DNA of 64,000 nt from Bifidobacterium saguinibicoloris (GCF_019331725.1 NZ_JAHBBF010000003.1:1-64000), one strand, 5' to 3'. Positions 46,628 to 56,796 are shown, counted from the stretch's first letter. Notes: a model not told the origin generated them from the letters alone. Translations and numbers: made by a program.

Positions 46628-48823
46628 TCATCGCGTCTTTCTGCTGCGGAGGATTGTCGCCAGCAGCATGAGTCCGGAGGCGACGGCGAACAGTGTCGAC
46701 GCTGCCAGCATGCTCATGCCAGTCACCGAACCGGTGAGGGGCAGGGCGGCCACCGTCGGGGTCCGCTTGTTGCGGAATGTCAGCGAATCGTCCGTGTAGT
46801 TCGAGCCGTCGAGCGTGATTGTCGCGTTCAGTTCGCGTCCGTCTGCGGTTTCCGTGACGGTCACGATGACATGGTGGGTGTTGGGATCGTATTCCACGCC
46901 CTGCTGCGCATCGTTGACCTCGCAAACCGTGTAGGTATAAACACCTGTCTTGTCGAATGTGAGCGCATCAAAGGTCACCGACCCGTCGGCGGTGTTTTTC
47001 GCGGTGCTGACGACCTGGCCGTCCTTGTCCTTGAGCTGGAACGAGAACCGTCCCTCCTGCAGCGCTATGGGATTGCCGTCGGCGTCAACGAATCGTTTCG
47101 TCGCCTTGAGGGTGAAGGTCGCCGGCGTTGGCGGGGCCGGGGGCGGCGTCTGCTGGTTCACGATGGCTTCGCCATTGTTGAACACCGGGCTCTTGGCGTT
47201 CGCGGTAATCGTGACGCTATAGCTTGCATCGTTCAGCTCATAGCCGTCGGGGGCTTTGGTCTCTTTCAGCGTGTAGGTGCCGTATGCCAGATGTTCCACG
47301 GTGAACTCGCCCGGATGCGGGTTGCCGTCCAATCCCCGGTAGCCGGTCTCGCCGGTGTTGTCGTCGATGGTCTGGCTGTAGTTGTTGTCCGCCGTCAATT
47401 GCCATTGCGAGCCGGCGAGTGGCTTGCTCTCATTATCGGAGCCTACTTTCGTCCAGGTCAGGGTGCCGTCGCCTTTCGGAGCGGTGGCCTGGTCGCCGTT
47501 CCAAGGGTAGTTGTGGCGTTCCAGGCCGAGGCCGGTTTCACTGGCCACCGGCTGATACAGGAAGATATCCCGCCCCGCGTACATGCGTCCGTTGGTCGTC
47601 ACTTGGGCGGTGATGGTTTCCGGCGTGATGATGCTGCCGATCCAGCCGGCGGCGGCGTCGCCGGTGATGGCTTTTCCTTCAACGGTATTGACGGTGCCGC
47701 TGTTGGACAATGTCACACCGTCCTTGAAGTTCCACATCACGCTTGATGCCGCGTGGCGTAGGGCCGCGTGATTGGGAGTCACGGAATCATCGTTCCAGTA
47801 TTGTTCCGCCACCTGCACATCATTCTTGGGATCGGTGCCGTTGTTCCACCACACGCGCCAGCCGACCGGTATGGTCGCCGCCGTGGCGTCCTTGGCGTTC
47901 ACCAGCACCGAGGCGCTGTCCGGGATGTTGCGGAAGGTGAAGTCGATGCCGGTGTAGCCGCCGTTTGCGAATGCGGCGAGGATGGACGTCCAATCGATTT
48001 CGAACACTTGCTGGCGGGAAGTGCCGTCCCCGGTGAGGGTGACGTTCATCTCCTTGTCGAGCTTCAAAGTGGTCTTGCGACGCTGTGCGCCATTATTGCC
48101 GGTCCATGATTCGTCCCCGTCGCGCGGCTCGTCGTAGCCGTAGACCGCGTAGGCGTTATCGACGGGGGCTGGGGAAACGTTCGCGCCATTAACCTTAGTC
48201 ACCGTGGAGCTGTCCGTGGACTTCCACTGGGCATAATCCTCCGACATCGCGGAAGGATTGAAATTGGTGTAGTCGATGCCGTTCACCGTCAACGGCGCGC
48301 CGCTTTTCGTGACCTGCGTGCCGGGTACGACGGGTTGCTGGTCCGAGTCCAGGGAGACGCGCAATGACGGCTGCCTCTGGTACCAAGGCTCCATCGGTTC
48401 GAGTATGTCCGGGTTTTCTCCGCCGTATTGGCCATTGCCGATCGACTGCAACGGCGTGGACCATGCCTTGGAGTCTCCGCCGACGGCGATGACGGTGGCA
48501 TTGCGTTCCGGTGCCACGCCGGAGCCGAGTGCCACTTCTCCCAGGGTGAAGCCCCAGGCGTTGCCGGAATTGGCATACAGGTTCCTGTTCACTACCGTGA
48601 GTCCTTCGGCCTCGGCGGCGTACCCCATGGCCGGTTTGCCTGATGAATCCTGTGTTCCTCCGATGATCATGTCGTTGCCCGCGTAGGTGGCCACGTTGGA
48701 ATCGGTGGATGGGGCTGCATCCGCTGGCTTCGAATCGGCGTGGGCGATGCAAGTCGTGCTTCCAGCCAGCAACGCCAGCGCTATGGCTCCGGCGATGCCG
48801 TATGCTGTTGTCTTTGTTCGCAT
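46628..48823 (-). CDS. LPXTG-anchored pilin-like surface adhesin
   Basis: 731 residues. Signal peptide (1-30); a large N-terminal region resembling the choice-of-anchor-A/collagen-binding-type domain (VVNRNLYANSGNAWGFTLGE). A SpaA-like Ig domain follows (KPLAGSQWQLTADN, TLKETKAPDGYEL), then a pilin isopeptide-linkage domain (FSFQLKDKDGQVVSTAKN, YTVCEVNDAQQGVEYD). The C-terminus has LPLTG (about 694), a hydrophobic helix and RSRKTR. No sortase gene is in the window, so a housekeeping sortase is presumed. The ATG is only 24 bp after the ptsI terminator, so expression may come by read-through from the PTS operon. Confidence 0.85.
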   Translation of the reverse strand: MRTKTTAYGIAGAIALALLAGSTTCIAHADSKPADAAPSTDSNVATYAGNDMIIGGTQDSSGKPAMGYAAEAEGLTVVNRNLYANSGNAWGFTLGEVALGSGVAPERNATVIAVGGDSKAWSTPLQSIGNGQYGGENPDILEPMEPWYQRQPSLRVSLDSDQQPVVPGTQVTKSGAPLTVNGIDYTNFNPSAMSEDYAQWKSTDSSTVTKVNGANVSPAPVDNAYAVYGYDEPRDGDESWTGNNGAQRRKTTLKLDKEMNVTLTGDGTSRQQVFEIDWTSILAAFANGGYTGIDFTFRNIPDSASVLVNAKDATAATIPVGWRVWWNNGTDPKNDVQVAEQYWNDDSVTPNHAALRHAASSVMWNFKDGVTLSNSGTVNTVEGKAITGDAAAGWIGSIITPETITAQVTTNGRMYAGRDIFLYQPVASETGLGLERHNYPWNGDQATAPKGDGTLTWTKVGSDNESKPLAGSQWQLTADNNYSQTIDDNTGETGYRGLDGNPHPGEFTVEHLAYGTYTLKETKAPDGYELNDASYSVTITANAKSPVFNNGEAIVNQQTPPPAPPTPATFTLKATKRFVDADGNPIALQEGRFSFQLKDKDGQVVSTAKNTADGSVTFDALTFDKTGVYTYTVCEVNDAQQGVEYDPNTHHVIVTVTETADGRELNATITLDGSNYTDDSLTFRNKRTPTVAALPLTGSVTGMSMLAASTLFAVASGLMLLATILRSRKTR

Positions 48824-48846
48824 TGTCAGAATTTCCTTATATGCAA

Positions 48847-48885
48847 AACGCGGGGCGGCGGCACATAGTCCGTCCGTCCCGCGTT
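48847..48885 (-). terminator. hairpin after ptsI, directly before the adhesin gene
   Basis: AACGCGGG and CCCGCGTT pair across a loop and are followed by TTTT on the minus strand. Because the next gene starts 24 bp downstream with no room for a promoter, it probably works as a partial terminator. Confidence 0.65.
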
Positions 48886-48922
48886 CCTTTGGCGGCCCTA
48901 ATATGCTGACCAGTATTGATGC

Positions 48923-50548
48923 TCAGTAGTTGCGGATGGCGTTGCGCAGGGGTAGGACGCTGGTGGGCGAGACGGACAGTTCGTCGAGTCCGATTTCGAG
49001 GAACGTGTCGGTCAGTTCCAGGTCCGCGCCGAGTTCGCCGCAGATGCCGCACCAGATGCCGTGACGATGCGCGGCCTCGGTGGCCATGCGGATCATGCGC
49101 AGCACGGCGGGCGAGTGCGGGTCGGCGAACCGTCCGAGGTTCGGGTTCTGCCGGTCGCAGGCCAGCGTGTACTGGGTCAGGTCATTGGTGCCGATGGAGA
49201 AGAAGTCGACCTCGGCGGCCAGTTCGTCGGCCATGATGACCGAGGCAGGCGTCTCGATCATGATGCCGACCTGAATGTGCTCGTTGAAGTCGACGTGCTC
49301 GCCGCGCAGCTCGCTCTTGACCTCGGCGAGAATCTTCTTGGCGTCGCGCACTTCTTGGACCGAGGTGATCATGGGCAGCATGATGGCGATGTTGCCGTAC
49401 ACCGAGGCTCGCAGCAGGGCGCGCAGCTGGACCTTGAAGATCTCCGGACGGGTCAGGCAGATGCGGATGGCGCGGTAGCCGAGGGCCGGGTTGTCCTCGT
49501 GCTCCAGGTTGAAATAGCCGACCTGCTTGTCCGCGCCGATGTCGAGCGTGCGGATGACGACGAGCCGGTCGCCCATCTTCTGCGCGACTTCCCGGTACGC
49601 CTCGAACTGGAACTCCTCGGTCGGGTAGTCCTCGCTCTCCAGATACAGGAACTCGCTGCGGAACAGGCCGATGCCCTCGGCGTCGTTGGCCAATACGGCG
49701 GTCACATCCGAGGGGCGGCCGATGTTGGCGTACAGGCGAACCCGCTGGCCGGACTTGGTTTCGGTGGGCTTGCCCTTGAGTTCCTGCAGGAGGCGCAGGT
49801 GTTCCTCGTACTTGGCTTTCTTGTCTCGGTATTCGGTCAGCGTGGCTTCGTCCGGGTCGATGAACACCAGGCCGCTGGTACCGTCAATCACGGCGGTGTG
49901 GCCGTCGTCGTCCGGGTCGAAGGCGTCGCCGATGCCGATGATGGCGGGCAGACCCATCGTGCGGGCCAGAATCGCGGTGTGCGAGTTCGCTGAGCCCTTG
50001 GCGGTCACGAAGCCCAAAACCTTGGCACGGTCGAGCTGCACGGTCTCGCTGGGGGCCAGGTCCTCGGCGATGATGATGTGGCTATCGCCGTCTGTGTCTG
50101 CCGCGGTGCCGCCGCGACGTCCTTCGAGCACGTTGATCACGCGGCGGGAAACATCCTTGACGTCGGCAGCGCGCGCCTGCATGTAGGAGTTGTCCATCGC
50201 GGCGAACATGGCGGCGAACTGTTCGGCGGTGCTGTTGACCGCGAACTCGGCGTTCACCTTGCTTGATGTGATCAGGTCCTCGATGCTTTCCACGTAGTCC
50301 GGGTCCTGGAGCATGAGCTGGTGGGTGTCGAACAGTTCGGCCTTGCCTTCGCCGAATTCGGCGGCGGTCCTGTTGCGCAGCTGCTTGAGCTGGTTGACGG
50401 CCGTGTCGCGGGCCGCACGGAAGCGTTCCACTTCGACCTTCGGGTCGTCGACCACGCGGCGTTCCACGGTGTGGTCGACGGTGTCGAGCACGCGGATCGC
50501 GCCGATGGCGATGCCGGAGGAGACGCCGGTGCCTTGTATCGTTCTCAT
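48923..50548 (-). CDS. ptsI: PTS enzyme I (phosphoenolpyruvate-protein phosphotransferase)
   Basis: 541 residues. Takes phosphate from PEP onto a histidine and passes it to HPr. Phospho-histidine is His190 in GSANSHTAIL; the PEP-binding half shows GLFRSEFLYL, IRTLDIGADK, MIETPASV and the catalytic Cys in WCGICGELG. The ATG shares one base with the ptsH stop (TGATG); a GTG one codon earlier is the alternative. Placement inside a beta-glucoside operon is notable, since ptsHI is commonly a separate housekeeping unit. Confidence 0.95.
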   Translation of the reverse strand: MRTIQGTGVSSGIAIGAIRVLDTVDHTVERRVVDDPKVEVERFRAARDTAVNQLKQLRNRTAAEFGEGKAELFDTHQLMLQDPDYVESIEDLITSSKVNAEFAVNSTAEQFAAMFAAMDNSYMQARAADVKDVSRRVINVLEGRRGGTAADTDGDSHIIIAEDLAPSETVQLDRAKVLGFVTAKGSANSHTAILARTMGLPAIIGIGDAFDPDDDGHTAVIDGTSGLVFIDPDEATLTEYRDKKAKYEEHLRLLQELKGKPTETKSGQRVRLYANIGRPSDVTAVLANDAEGIGLFRSEFLYLESEDYPTEEFQFEAYREVAQKMGDRLVVIRTLDIGADKQVGYFNLEHEDNPALGYRAIRICLTRPEIFKVQLRALLRASVYGNIAIMLPMITSVQEVRDAKKILAEVKSELRGEHVDFNEHIQVGIMIETPASVIMADELAAEVDFFSIGTNDLTQYTLACDRQNPNLGRFADPHSPAVLRMIRMATEAAHRHGIWCGICGELGADLELTDTFLEIGLDELSVSPTSVLPLRNAIRNY

Positions 50549-50808
50549 CACAGGTTCGCCTTGAGGAACCGCTCGAATTCGGCGGCGGCCTTGACCTCGT
50601 CGTTGCCCTGCACCTTGACGGTGACCTCGTCGCCCTGCTTGACGCCGAGTCCCATGACGCCGAAGATGCGCTTGGCGTCCACGGACTTGCCGTTACGGGC
50701 GACGATGATGCTCGACTGGTATTCCTGGGCCTTGGCGACCAGCAAGCCTGCGGGGCGGGCGTGCATGCCCTCGGGGTCGGATACGGTAAACGTGAATTCC
50801 TGAGACAT
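50548..50808 (-). CDS. ptsH: PTS phosphocarrier protein HPr
   Basis: 86 residues. The phosphorylated histidine is His16 in EGMHARPAG. The position equivalent to the regulatory Ser46 of Firmicutes HPr is Arg47 here (VDAKRIFGVMGLG), so control by HPr kinase is not possible at this site, in line with Actinobacteria lacking that circuit. AAGGAG lies close upstream. It is 20 bp after the GH1 gene and overlaps ptsI, so it belongs to the PTS operon. Confidence 0.94.
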   Translation of the reverse strand: MSQEFTFTVSDPEGMHARPAGLLVAKAQEYQSSIIVARNGKSVDAKRIFGVMGLGVKQGDEVTVKVQGNDEVKAAAEFERFLKANL

Positions 50809-50828
50809 GATATTGCTCCTTATGCGTT

Positions 50829-52623
<1,795 letters not shown>

Positions 52624-52678
52624 TGTTACCACCCTTGGTTCGTTCGTTTGGTTGTGTTGTCTGTCTGTTTGGTGTCGG

Positions 52679-52978
52679 TTACTTGGAGGCGATGGCAATG
52701 GCGTGGTCGAGCACCTTGTCGCCGCGCACCATGCCGTAGTCCTGCGGGTTGATGGCCTCGACCGGCTTGCCGGGCAGTAGCTTCTTGACGTGGTCGAGCT
52801 CGTAGCGTACCTGCGGGCCGAGCAGCACGGCGTCGGCGTTCGCGGCCTTCTCCTCGACCTCGGAGATCGGGTAGGCGTCGATCTCGGCCTCGATGCCCTT
52901 GGCCTCGGCGGCGGCGCGCATCTTCTTGACCAGCATGCTGGTGGACATTCCGGCGTTGCAGCACAGTACGATCTTCAT
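52679..52978 (-). CDS. celA: PTS Lac/Cel-family enzyme IIB
   Basis: 99 residues. The phosphorylated cysteine is Cys7 in VLCCNAGMSTSMLV; a P-loop-like fold with LLGPQVRYEL and the final helix complete the domain. It passes phosphate to the sugar during transport through IIC. GAAAGGAAAAC precedes the ATG. It is encoded as a separate chain, as in cellobiose/chitobiose systems and unlike the fused lactose IICB. Confidence 0.93.
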   Translation of the reverse strand: MKIVLCCNAGMSTSMLVKKMRAAAEAKGIEAEIDAYPISEVEEKAANADAVLLGPQVRYELDHVKKLLPGKPVEAINPQDYGMVRGDKVLDHAIAIASK

Positions 52979-53057
52979 GGTGTTTTCCTTTCAGTGGGCC
53001 CCATACCGATCGTGGGGCGGTTGGTTGTTATGGGTGTTATTTAAGTGTTGATAAGGA

Positions 53058-53095
53058 GGGAGCCCGGCAAGGGTGGTTGCTCGTACCGGGCTCCC
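53058..53095 (-). terminator. intercistronic hairpin between IIC and IIB genes
   Basis: GGGAGCCCGG and CCGGGCTCCC form a perfect 10-bp stem in the 169-bp gap. With only a weak T tract it probably tunes IIC against the soluble components, or stabilises mRNA, without ending the operon. Confidence 0.6.
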
Positions 53096-53147
53096 ATGTC
53101 ATCCGATCATTGCCGATCGGAAGAGTCGGGCCGTTCGGTGCGGCGGC

Positions 53148-54509
53148 TCAGGCCTTGGCCGCGGCGGCGGCAGTCTCGATGTCGGCGTCGTTGGCGGCCT
53201 GTTCGGCGACCCACGCCTGGTCCTGCTTCTTGACGAACGGCAGGTAGACGACCACGGAGATCACGAGGATGATGAGCTGGATGAGCGCGGCCTTCCAGCC
53301 GCCCAGCAGGAAGCCGGAGATGATCACCGGGGTGGTCCACGGCACCTGGACGGCGCCGAACGGGGGCAGGAAGCCGATGTACATCGCGCCGTAGGTGATG
53401 ATCATGGCGATCAGCGGGACGACGATGAACGGGATCAGGAAGAACGGGTTGAACACGATCGGCAGGCCGAAGATAACCGGCTCGTTGATGTTGAACAGGC
53501 CGGGCACGACGGACAGCTTCGACATTTCCTTCATCTGGCTGGACTTGGCCACGATCAGGCCGGCGATGAGCAGGCCGAGGGTGATGCCGGTGCCGCCGAA
53601 CTTGACGAAGCAGTCGACGATCTGCGGGGTGAGGATGTGGCCGCCGTCGGCGGTGGTCACGGCCTTGCCGGCATCCATGAGGGCCTGGTTGGCCACGGAG
53701 TTGGCGGTCAGCAGCGGGGCCATGATGCCCATGACGACGTTCGGGCCGTGGATGCCGCACCAGAAGAGGATTGAGATGAGCAGGGTGATGATGATCGCGC
53801 CGGCCCAGTTGTCGGTGAGGTTCTGCATCGGGGTCTGCAGGATCTTGAAGATGAGTTCGGTGAAGCTCACGCCGCCGAACAGCTGGCACAGGTGGTAGAT
53901 GACGGCGGAGCCGAGCACCACGAAGAAGCCGGGGATCATGGCGGAGAACGCGTTGGACACGCCTTCGGGCACGGAGTCGGGCAGTTTGATCTTGAGGTTG
54001 TGCTTCATGCACTTGACGAACACCAGGCCGGACAGCAGGCCGACGATGATGGCGGTGATCACGCCGTTGCCGCCGGTCCATGAGGTGGAGATCGCGCCGG
54101 ACACGGAGGCGGTGGTGCCCTCCTTGATCGCGTCGACGGTGCTGTGGTCGATGCTCACCGAGGACGGCGAGAGGATGAAGAAGGCGACCAAGGCCAGCAG
54201 ACCGGAGGAGATGCCGTCTTCCTTCTCGTTGCGCGCGTATGCGTAGCCGATGCCGACCGCGATGATGACGGCCAGGATATTGAATGTTCCGGCGGACACC
54301 TGGTTCAGGCCGATGTTCCATTTGTCGGTGAGCAGGTTGTTCATGAAGTCCGTGTAGCCCTCGAACGGCAGGTTCGCGAGCAGCAGGAACAGCGATCCCA
54401 CCAGGGTGGCCGGCATCGTGAGCACGAAGCCGTCCTTCAGAGCGGTGACCGCTTTGGTCGTCGCGAATTTCATGAAGCCGTTGAGCAGTTTGTTGCCGAA
54501 CTCCTTCAT
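53148..54509 (-). CDS. celB: PTS Lac/Cel-family permease, enzyme IIC
   Basis: 453 residues with about ten membrane helices. Translocates and phosphorylates a beta-glucoside or oligosaccharide. Family segments are the N-terminal ALKDGFVLTMPATLVGSLF, the substrate-site loop FNINEPVIFGLPIVFNP, and LFWCGIHGPNVVMG. It starts at the ATG at 54509 with AAAGGAGGA; longer in-frame readings run into the promoter. It is first in the operon celB-celA-celC-GH1-ptsH-ptsI. Specificity (cellobiose, gentiobiose or other) cannot be read from sequence. Confidence 0.94.
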   Translation of the reverse strand: MKEFGNKLLNGFMKFATTKAVTALKDGFVLTMPATLVGSLFLLLANLPFEGYTDFMNNLLTDKWNIGLNQVSAGTFNILAVIIAVGIGYAYARNEKEDGISSGLLALVAFFILSPSSVSIDHSTVDAIKEGTTASVSGAISTSWTGGNGVITAIIVGLLSGLVFVKCMKHNLKIKLPDSVPEGVSNAFSAMIPGFFVVLGSAVIYHLCQLFGGVSFTELIFKILQTPMQNLTDNWAGAIIITLLISILFWCGIHGPNVVMGIMAPLLTANSVANQALMDAGKAVTTADGGHILTPQIVDCFVKFGGTGITLGLLIAGLIVAKSSQMKEMSKLSVVPGLFNINEPVIFGLPIVFNPFFLIPFIVVPLIAMIITYGAMYIGFLPPFGAVQVPWTTPVIISGFLLGGWKAALIQLIILVISVVVYLPFVKKQDQAWVAEQAANDADIETAAAAAKA

Positions 54510-54588
54510 TCTCGTCCTCCTTTGGACTGGTTGATGTCCCCGGCCGGCATCCTTGTTGCCGGCCCGATTTCTCTTGTTCAGTATCAAG

Positions 54589-54600
54589 TCATTCGAATGA
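54589..54600. promoter_or_regulatory. GntR-type operator, PTS operon, downstream site
   Basis: TCATTCGAATGA, perfect palindrome in the leader, about 22-33 bp after the predicted start site. A roadblock or looping partner for the upstream site. Confidence 0.75.
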
Positions 54601-54606
54601 ATAGGC

Positions 54607-54620
54607 ATAATCCGAATGAC
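54607..54620. promoter_or_regulatory. GntR-type operator, PTS operon, start-site half-site
   Basis: ATAATCCGAATGAC has one good half (CGAATGAC) and one diverged half. It lies at the predicted transcription start and forms a wider inverted repeat with AAGTCATTCG at 54586-54595. Confidence 0.5.
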
Positions 54621-54628
54621 TTGACTAC

Positions 54629-54657
54629 AATATACGAGTTTCATTCGTCTGTGTCAA
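54629..54657 (-). promoter_or_regulatory. PTS operon promoter
   Basis: TTGACA (54652-54657) and TATATT (54629-54634) with a 17-bp spacer on the minus strand; a near-consensus promoter. The spacer carries another CATTCG half-site. Predicted start near 54622. Confidence 0.8.
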
Positions 54658-54659
54658 AT

Positions 54660-54671
54660 TCATTCGAATGA
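54660..54671. promoter_or_regulatory. GntR-type operator, PTS operon, upstream site
   Basis: TCATTCGAATGA, perfect, ending two bases from the -35 box. Its centre is 71 bp from the downstream site, near an integral number of helical turns. Confidence 0.75.
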
Positions 54672-54760
54672 TTTTTGGATACGGCGTGTCGCCTCCCCGA
54701 GGGAATACCGTGAAGCGGCGCCTCCCACCACCGGCGACGCCGCCTCACGCATATAAGGGA

Positions 54761-55459
54761 CTACTTCAGGTCGGCGAAATTAAAAAACGTGGCCTTCTTA
54801 TAGTGGTAGTAGACCGTGCCGGCGTTGAACATGCGGCCGCTGGCCAGATAGGCGTCGTCCTCGACCACCAGGGCGGGATCCCCCGCCGACAGGCCAAGAA
54901 GGTCGGCCCGACCATGATCCAGCTCTCGCGCGTATATCAGCTTGTCTGCAAATCCCGTACTCAGCCCCAGATCCTCGCGAATGTACGCGTAAATGGAGCC
55001 ACTGGCGATCTCCTCGCTGAGATACGGCACGAACTCCTTGAGATACAGGGCGTACTCGATGGCGAACGGTTCGTCATCCAACAGACGCAGGCGCGAGACG
55101 CTATAGACTTTGGCGTCGACGGCGCACTTGAGGCGCGCGGAATCCGCGCCCGCCTCGCGCTGCTCCAGCTTGATCAGCTTGGAGGACACGGAATGGCCGG
55201 GAAACTCCGAAGTCATGCCTCTCGTGCCGTTGATATTGAGGCAGCCCTCACGCCTGTTCTCCCGGACGAACATGCCGCTGCCCTGCACCGGATACACATC
55301 ACCAAGCTCGACCAACATGGCAATGGCGTTACGCACGCAGTACCGGGTCGCGCCGAACCGCTCCATGAGCTCGGGCTCGGTGGGCAGCTTTCCCGTGTCG
55401 CGGTATTTGCCCTTGTCGATCTCCACCTTGAGAATCTTCGCCAGTTCACGGTACTTCAT
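54761..55459 (-). CDS. GntR/HutC-family transcription regulator with UTRA domain
   Basis: 232 residues. The winged helix-turn-helix is at the N-terminus (ELAKILKVEIDKG, LPTEPELMERFGATRYCVRNAI, VQGSGMFV) and a UTRA effector-binding domain fills the rest (SRLRLLDDEPFAIEYALYL). UTRA regulators of this type, including BglR/TreR-like ones, respond to phosphorylated sugars, so a PTS product is the likely inducer. GGAGGG lies 8 nt before the ATG at 55459. It lies next to both the PTS operon and the HAD gene, and the island palindrome occurs in front of each and of itself. Confidence 0.9.
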   Translation of the reverse strand: MKYRELAKILKVEIDKGKYRDTGKLPTEPELMERFGATRYCVRNAIAMLVELGDVYPVQGSGMFVRENRREGCLNINGTRGMTSEFPGHSVSSKLIKLEQREAGADSARLKCAVDAKVYSVSRLRLLDDEPFAIEYALYLKEFVPYLSEEIASGSIYAYIREDLGLSTGFADKLIYARELDHGRADLLGLSAGDPALVVEDDAYLASGRMFNAGTVYYHYKKATFFNFADLK

Positions 55460-55542
55460 ATGACATGCCCTCCGAAATCGCATCATTCAGCCGCGCCACA
55501 TCGCCGCAGCACATATAATCCATATTATCGCATGACTCATAT

Positions 55543-55554
55543 TCATTCGAATTA
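55543..55554. promoter_or_regulatory. GntR-type operator, gntR promoter
   Basis: TCATTCGAATTA, one mismatch from the consensus. It overlaps the -35 position for a minus-strand -10 GATAAT (55524-55529), suggesting autoregulation. Confidence 0.6.
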
Positions 55555-55576
55555 CAGACACATCCATCACCCACAA

Positions 55577-55605
55577 TTGCATGATTCATTCGAATGAATT
55601 ATTCT
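55577..55605 (+). promoter_or_regulatory. HAD gene promoter
   Basis: TTGCAT (55577-55582), 17-bp spacer, TATTCT (55600-55605). Confidence 0.65.
55584..55599. promoter_or_regulatory. GntR-type operator, HAD gene promoter (best copy)
   Basis: ATTCATTCGAATGAAT, a perfect 16-bp palindrome filling the spacer between the -35 and -10 boxes of the HAD promoter, the classic position for repression. Confidence 0.8.
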
Positions 55606-55663
55606 TAGGAACACCAACTACAGTTCAGACGCTGATGTCGACATTCCATAGGAGAGTACGCGC

Positions 55664-56479
55664 ATGAGAAATCCCACGCTAGTGTTCATAGATATCGACG
55701 GCACACTGCTGGACAGCAGCCACCGCATTCCCGATTCCGCACGAGAGGAGTGCCGCCGAGCGCAACAGGCCGGGCACCGGCTGTTCATCTGTTCGGGCCG
55801 TGCGGCGCTGGACATCGATCCGCCGGTGCTCGCACTTGGGTTCGACGGCATCGTATCCGACGGCGGAGCATGTGCCGAACTCAACGGTGAGACCATCATC
55901 GACGAGCGCATGCCCGCTGAATCCGTCCGCGCGGCGACCTCGTTCTTCATCGCGCACTCCATGCCGTATGCCTGGCACTGCCCCGACGGCATGCACGCCA
56001 CCGAACGCTACCTGCACCGGCTTGGCATCTGGCGCAAACTGCTGCGACATCCGCAGATGCGCGACTCCTGGCACACCATCACCGACCATTCTGCCACTCT
56101 ACCTCCAGTCCGCAAAGGAACGTTCTACGTCCCCGAGAACGGCAGTCTTACCGTGGAAGACGTGCGTCGCGAGCTCGCTGACTACGCGACCATTATCCAC
56201 GGATCAATCAACGCTTCCAGCGACGACAACGGCGAGATCCTCATCCCCGGAGTAGACAAGGGCACGGCGCTCATGAAAGTCTCTCAACGGCTCGGAGTTC
56301 CACTGTCCGACACGATCGCCATCGGCGACAGTGACAATGACCTTGAGATGATCCAGACCGCCGACATCGGCGTGGCGATGGGCAACGGCACCGAGGCCGT
56401 CAAATCAGTCGCCGACATGACCGCGCCAAACGTCGACAACAACGGCCTCGCGGCGGTACTGCACCGGCTACTCCACTAA
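55664..56479 (+). CDS. Cof-type HAD-IIB sugar-phosphate phosphatase
   Basis: 271 residues. Motif I FIDIDGTLLDSS, motif II ICSGRA, a Lys-containing GVDKGTALMKV, motif IV AIGDSDNDLEM with VGVAMGNG-like IGVAMGNGTEAVK. These are the hallmarks of Cof/YidA-type phosphatases. Its promoter carries the best copy of the island operator, so it is probably part of the regulon and may dephosphorylate a sugar phosphate, relieving sugar-phosphate stress. GGAGAG lies upstream of the ATG. Confidence 0.88.
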   Translation: MRNPTLVFIDIDGTLLDSSHRIPDSAREECRRAQQAGHRLFICSGRAALDIDPPVLALGFDGIVSDGGACAELNGETIIDERMPAESVRAATSFFIAHSMPYAWHCPDGMHATERYLHRLGIWRKLLRHPQMRDSWHTITDHSATLPPVRKGTFYVPENGSLTVEDVRRELADYATIIHGSINASSDDNGEILIPGVDKGTALMKVSQRLGVPLSDTIAIGDSDNDLEMIQTADIGVAMGNGTEAVKSVADMTAPNVDNNGLAAVLHRLLH

Positions 56480-56486
56480 CACGCCA

Positions 56487-56518
56487 CCCCGCTTCAGGAG
56501 AGAATGCTCCAGGCGGGG
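56487..56518 (+). terminator. terminator after the HAD gene
   Basis: CCCCGC pairs with GCGGGG, with an inner AGGAG/CTCC stem, 8 bp past the stop codon. Confidence 0.65.
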
Positions 56519-56678
56519 CTGTTCGACATACTCTCCTTCATCGGCGTGGGAACGCGGCCCCGAGCCATGCGCTCCGTCTTCGCTTCCTGCGCCGCGTCCC
56601 GTGCCGCTCCCGGGCCGCCACCCAACAGCCGCATGATTCCAACGCAATCGCAACATCGCCTATCGTCGAAAATACAAA

Positions 56679-56709
56679 ACCCGGCCCACGATATTTCGTG
56701 AAGCCGGGT
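56679..56709 (-). terminator. tRNA-Leu terminator
   Basis: ACCCGGC and GCCGGGT with an inner CACGA/TCGTG stem; TTTT follows on the minus strand, 8 bp beyond the tRNA 3' end. Confidence 0.85.
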
Positions 56710-56716
56710 GATGAAG

Positions 56717-56796
56717 TGCCCCCGGCGGGACTCGAACCCGCACGCCTTGGCGATCGATTTTAAGTCGACTGCGTCTACCGATTCCGCCACGGGGGC
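56717..56796 (-). tRNA. tRNA-Leu (anticodon UAA)
   Basis: Acceptor strands GCCCCCG and CGGGGGC pair fully; D loop segment TCGGTAGACGC; anticodon loop CTTAAAA gives UAA; a long variable arm (GATCGCCAAGGCGT region) marks a class II tRNA; T arm GCGGG-TTCGAGT-CCCGC. CCA is not encoded. It is intact and lies at the right edge of the accessory island with its 3' end facing the island. Confidence 0.95.

Noticed and set aside
46628-48823. Complete sortase-assembled pilus operon
   Set aside because: Only one pilin-like gene is present and no sortase gene was found; it is better described as a single surface adhesin.
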